A stretch of 8,129 bases of DNA from contig JAFQKZ010000113.1 in the NCBI GenBank assembly GCA_017414725.1, positions 1 to 8,129 on the forward strand. Direction: 5' to 3'. Within the stretch, counting starts at the first letter, position 1. The number at the start of each line of letters is the position of its first letter. The notes beneath the pieces were generated by a model. That model saw only the letters and a program-made list of their open reading frames with translations. It did no database searches and was not told where the DNA came from. Origin of the DNA: Clostridia bacterium. GTDB lineage: Bacteria > Bacillota > Clostridia > Oscillospirales > Acutalibacteraceae. A program made the translations under genes and the position numbers. Positions 6,718 through 8,129 of this stretch are shown here, piece by piece.

Positions 6718-7467
6718 TTATATTAAAAATCCACCGTTTGGACTTATGACTTGTCCTGTGATGAAATCAGCGTCCGAAGAACACAAAAATTTCACAGTTT
6801 TAGCTATTTCTTCAGGTTCACAGAAACGACCTAACGGTGTATCATACTTGAGCTCTTGCGAAATTTCAGGCGTGAAAAATTTATTCATATCCGTGTTTAC
6901 TATTCCCGGTGCAACGCAATTTACTGTGATATTAGACGGGCCAAGTTCTTTTGCGAGTGCTTTTGTGAAGCCTATAACCGCAGCTTTTGACGCAGAATAA
7001 TGAACCTCACATGATGCCCCTGCAATCCCCCATATAGAAGAAATATTTATGATCTTACCATAATTATTTTTTATCATGTTTTTAGCTGTGTTTTGAGTAC
7101 AGTAAAACATACTGTTTATGTTAGTATTAAAAATCTTGTGCCACTCTTCTACAGAAATGTCTGTAAACAAATTTTGTTTCGAAATGCCTGCGTTATTTAT
7201 CAAAATATCTATTTTGCCAAATTGCTCAATAGCGTGATTTATTAAATTTTGAGCTTGATTATAATCAGAAATATCCGCTTGGTATATTATAGAATTACAG
7301 TTTTTTTCTCGTGTTTTATATAAAATCTCAAGAGCCTTATCTTTGTTTTTGTTGTAATTTATAATTATATTCGTGTTCTCAGAAGCAAGCTCAAGTGCAA
7401 TAGCTGCACCAATACCCCTTGAACCTCCAGTAATTATTATAGTCTTTCTCGAATTGCTGTTAGACAA
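6718..7467 (-). CDS. SDR oxidoreductase: FabG-type, possibly EF-P 5-aminopentanone reductase (YmfI-like)
   Basis: A classical short-chain dehydrogenase of 249 residues. It shows the cofactor loop TGGSRGIG (13-20), NNAG (91-94), and the catalytic tetrad Asn116, Ser144, Tyr157 and Lys161 in the spacing found in FabG, with VAPGIVNTDM (185-194) and a C-terminal ISPNGGFLI. The general assignment is 3-oxoacyl-ACP reductase. However, the stretch ISSIWGIAGASCEVHYSASK (142-161), ALAKELGPSNI and the SPNGG ending resemble, from memory, clostridial proteins annotated as elongation factor P 5-aminopentanone reductase (YmfI), which reduces a modification on EF-P. No fatty-acid synthesis gene is nearby. The start is TTG at 7467, with AAGGAG 10 bases upstream. 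It follows the M50 gene after 23 bases, so they are probably cotranscribed. Confidence 0.93.
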   Translation of the reverse strand: MSNSNSRKTIIITGGSRGIGAAIALELASENTNIIINYNKNKDKALEILYKTREKNCNSIIYQADISDYNQAQNLINHAIEQFGKIDILINNAGISKQNLFTDISVEEWHKIFNTNINSMFYCTQNTAKNMIKNNYGKIINISSIWGIAGASCEVHYSASKAAVIGFTKALAKELGPSNITVNCVAPGIVNTDMNKFFTPEISQELKYDTPLGRFCEPEEIAKTVKFLCSSDADFITGQVISPNGGFLI

Positions 7468-7477
7468 GTTTCAGATT

Positions 7478-7483
7478 CTCCTT
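7478..7483 (-). promoter_or_regulatory. Ribosome binding site of the SDR gene
   Basis: AAGGAG on the minus strand ends 10 bases before the TTG at 7467. It lies within the 23-base gap after the M50 stop codon and supports the TTG start. A nearby ATG at 7494 region is in another frame and hits a stop after a few codons. Confidence 0.65.
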
Positions 7484-7490
7484 AGTGCAT

Positions 7491-8090
7491 TCATACTTGA
7501 TTTTTCTTCAAAATTATTCGTGAAAATAAATATACTCCAAAAATTAAAAGAGAAAAATTATACTTAGATTTTACCAGAATTATAATCCCAAGTACAGACA
7601 CGGGAACTAAAAATATTACTGAAACTATGTTCAAAATTTTTTCGCATATATTTATATCAAATTTTCTCGATAAAATCACAGATAATATTCTGTGGCCGTC
7701 CAGAGATTCAATTGGCAGTAAATTCACGGTTCCAATAAAAAAATTTTGATATGCTATTATCTTAAAAAAATATATATTGTTCACATAATAAACAAAAATA
7801 AATATTAAACATAACATGAAATTTACGAGTGATCCTGATATATATATAAGTAATTCGTCTTTGTAATTTATATTTGAAAAACTCGCGCTATCATACACCA
7901 TATCTATGTTTATTAGGCCGAATTTTATTTTATTTACGCGTGATTTTTTAAGTAATATTGTCATAACGTGCCCAAGCTCATGCATAACGGCAAATAACAT
8001 GCCAAGAATAAAATAATATGATCGGTCTATTACAAGCATAAGTGTAATTATCACAACAAAATAAAAATTCGAGTTTAGTTTTATATTCAT
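7491..8090 (-). CDS. M50 site-2-type membrane metalloprotease (SpoIVFB-like)
   Basis: M50 proteases cut substrates within or near the membrane; SpoIVFB processes pro-sigma-K during sporulation. The 199-residue protein is hydrophobic, with about five or six membrane segments. The zinc motif HELGH (37-41) lies in an early segment, and a second motif NLLPIESLDGHR (123-134) supplies the third ligand, Asp131. The usual ending DGGR is DGHR here. No CBS or PDZ domain follows, so it is a minimal core, shorter than Bacillus SpoIVFB (about 288 with a CBS domain). The ATG at 8090 fits the N-terminus, though no clear ribosome site precedes it and the window ends 39 bases upstream. It precedes the SDR gene by 23 bases. 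The family is clear; identity with SpoIVFB is suggested by class and by nearby sporulation genes, not proven. Confidence 0.9.
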   Translation of the reverse strand: MNIKLNSNFYFVVIITLMLVIDRSYYFILGMLFAVMHELGHVMTILLKKSRVNKIKFGLINIDMVYDSASFSNINYKDELLIYISGSLVNFMLCLIFIFVYYVNNIYFFKIIAYQNFFIGTVNLLPIESLDGHRILSVILSRKFDINICEKILNIVSVIFLVPVSVLGIIILVKSKYNFSLLIFGVYLFSRIILKKNQV

Positions 8091-8129
8091 ATTTAATATA
8101 TATTCTTATTTATTTTAAATATTAAAAAA

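Overview
The window looks like chromosomal DNA from an endospore-forming, low-GC Firmicute, most likely an uncultured or gut clostridium. The coding part is very AT-rich, its proteins are rich in Asn, Ile and Lys, and all three stop codons act as stops. It carries spoIID, a small protein resembling the BofC C-terminal domain, and an M50 protease of the SpoIVFB/site-2 class. I cannot name the genus.

Layout. Positions 1-583 hold no gene I can support. This stretch is about 39% GC by hand count up to 480, visibly richer than the rest, and has strong pyrimidine/purine strand bias. On the minus strand follow rpmF (ribosomal protein L32, with its own promoter and terminator) and an S66 LD-carboxypeptidase-like protein with a short in-frame tandem duplication. 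A compact divergent promoter, whose two -35 boxes overlap, separates the S66 gene from the plus-strand gene for the small BofC-like membrane protein. That gene converges on spoIID (minus). spoIID is divergent from a plus-strand run of three genes: an 8-TM membrane protein of unknown function, a type I GAPDH of the E. coli-like KDWRGGR type, and a family 8 glycosyltransferase with an N-terminal membrane anchor. A bidirectional terminator separates this run from a convergent minus-strand pair at the right edge: an M50 membrane metalloprotease followed by a FabG/YmfI-type SDR dehydrogenase.

How they fit together. SpoIID (glycan strand cleavage), the S66 peptidase (stem-peptide trimming), the BofC-like protein and the M50 protease all fit peptidoglycan remodelling or sporulation signalling, but co-regulation is inferred from position only. 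The membrane protein, GAPDH and glycosyltransferase genes are closely spaced with ribosome binding sites and probably form one transcript. That combination has no textbook pathway and is the least explained part of the window.

Start codons are unusual. rpmF, the 8-TM gene and the SDR gene all start with TTG, spoIID probably starts with CTG, and the S66 gene may start with GTG; most of these have a clear Shine-Dalgarno sequence. No tRNA, rRNA, CRISPR array, insertion sequence or recognisable mobile gene was seen.
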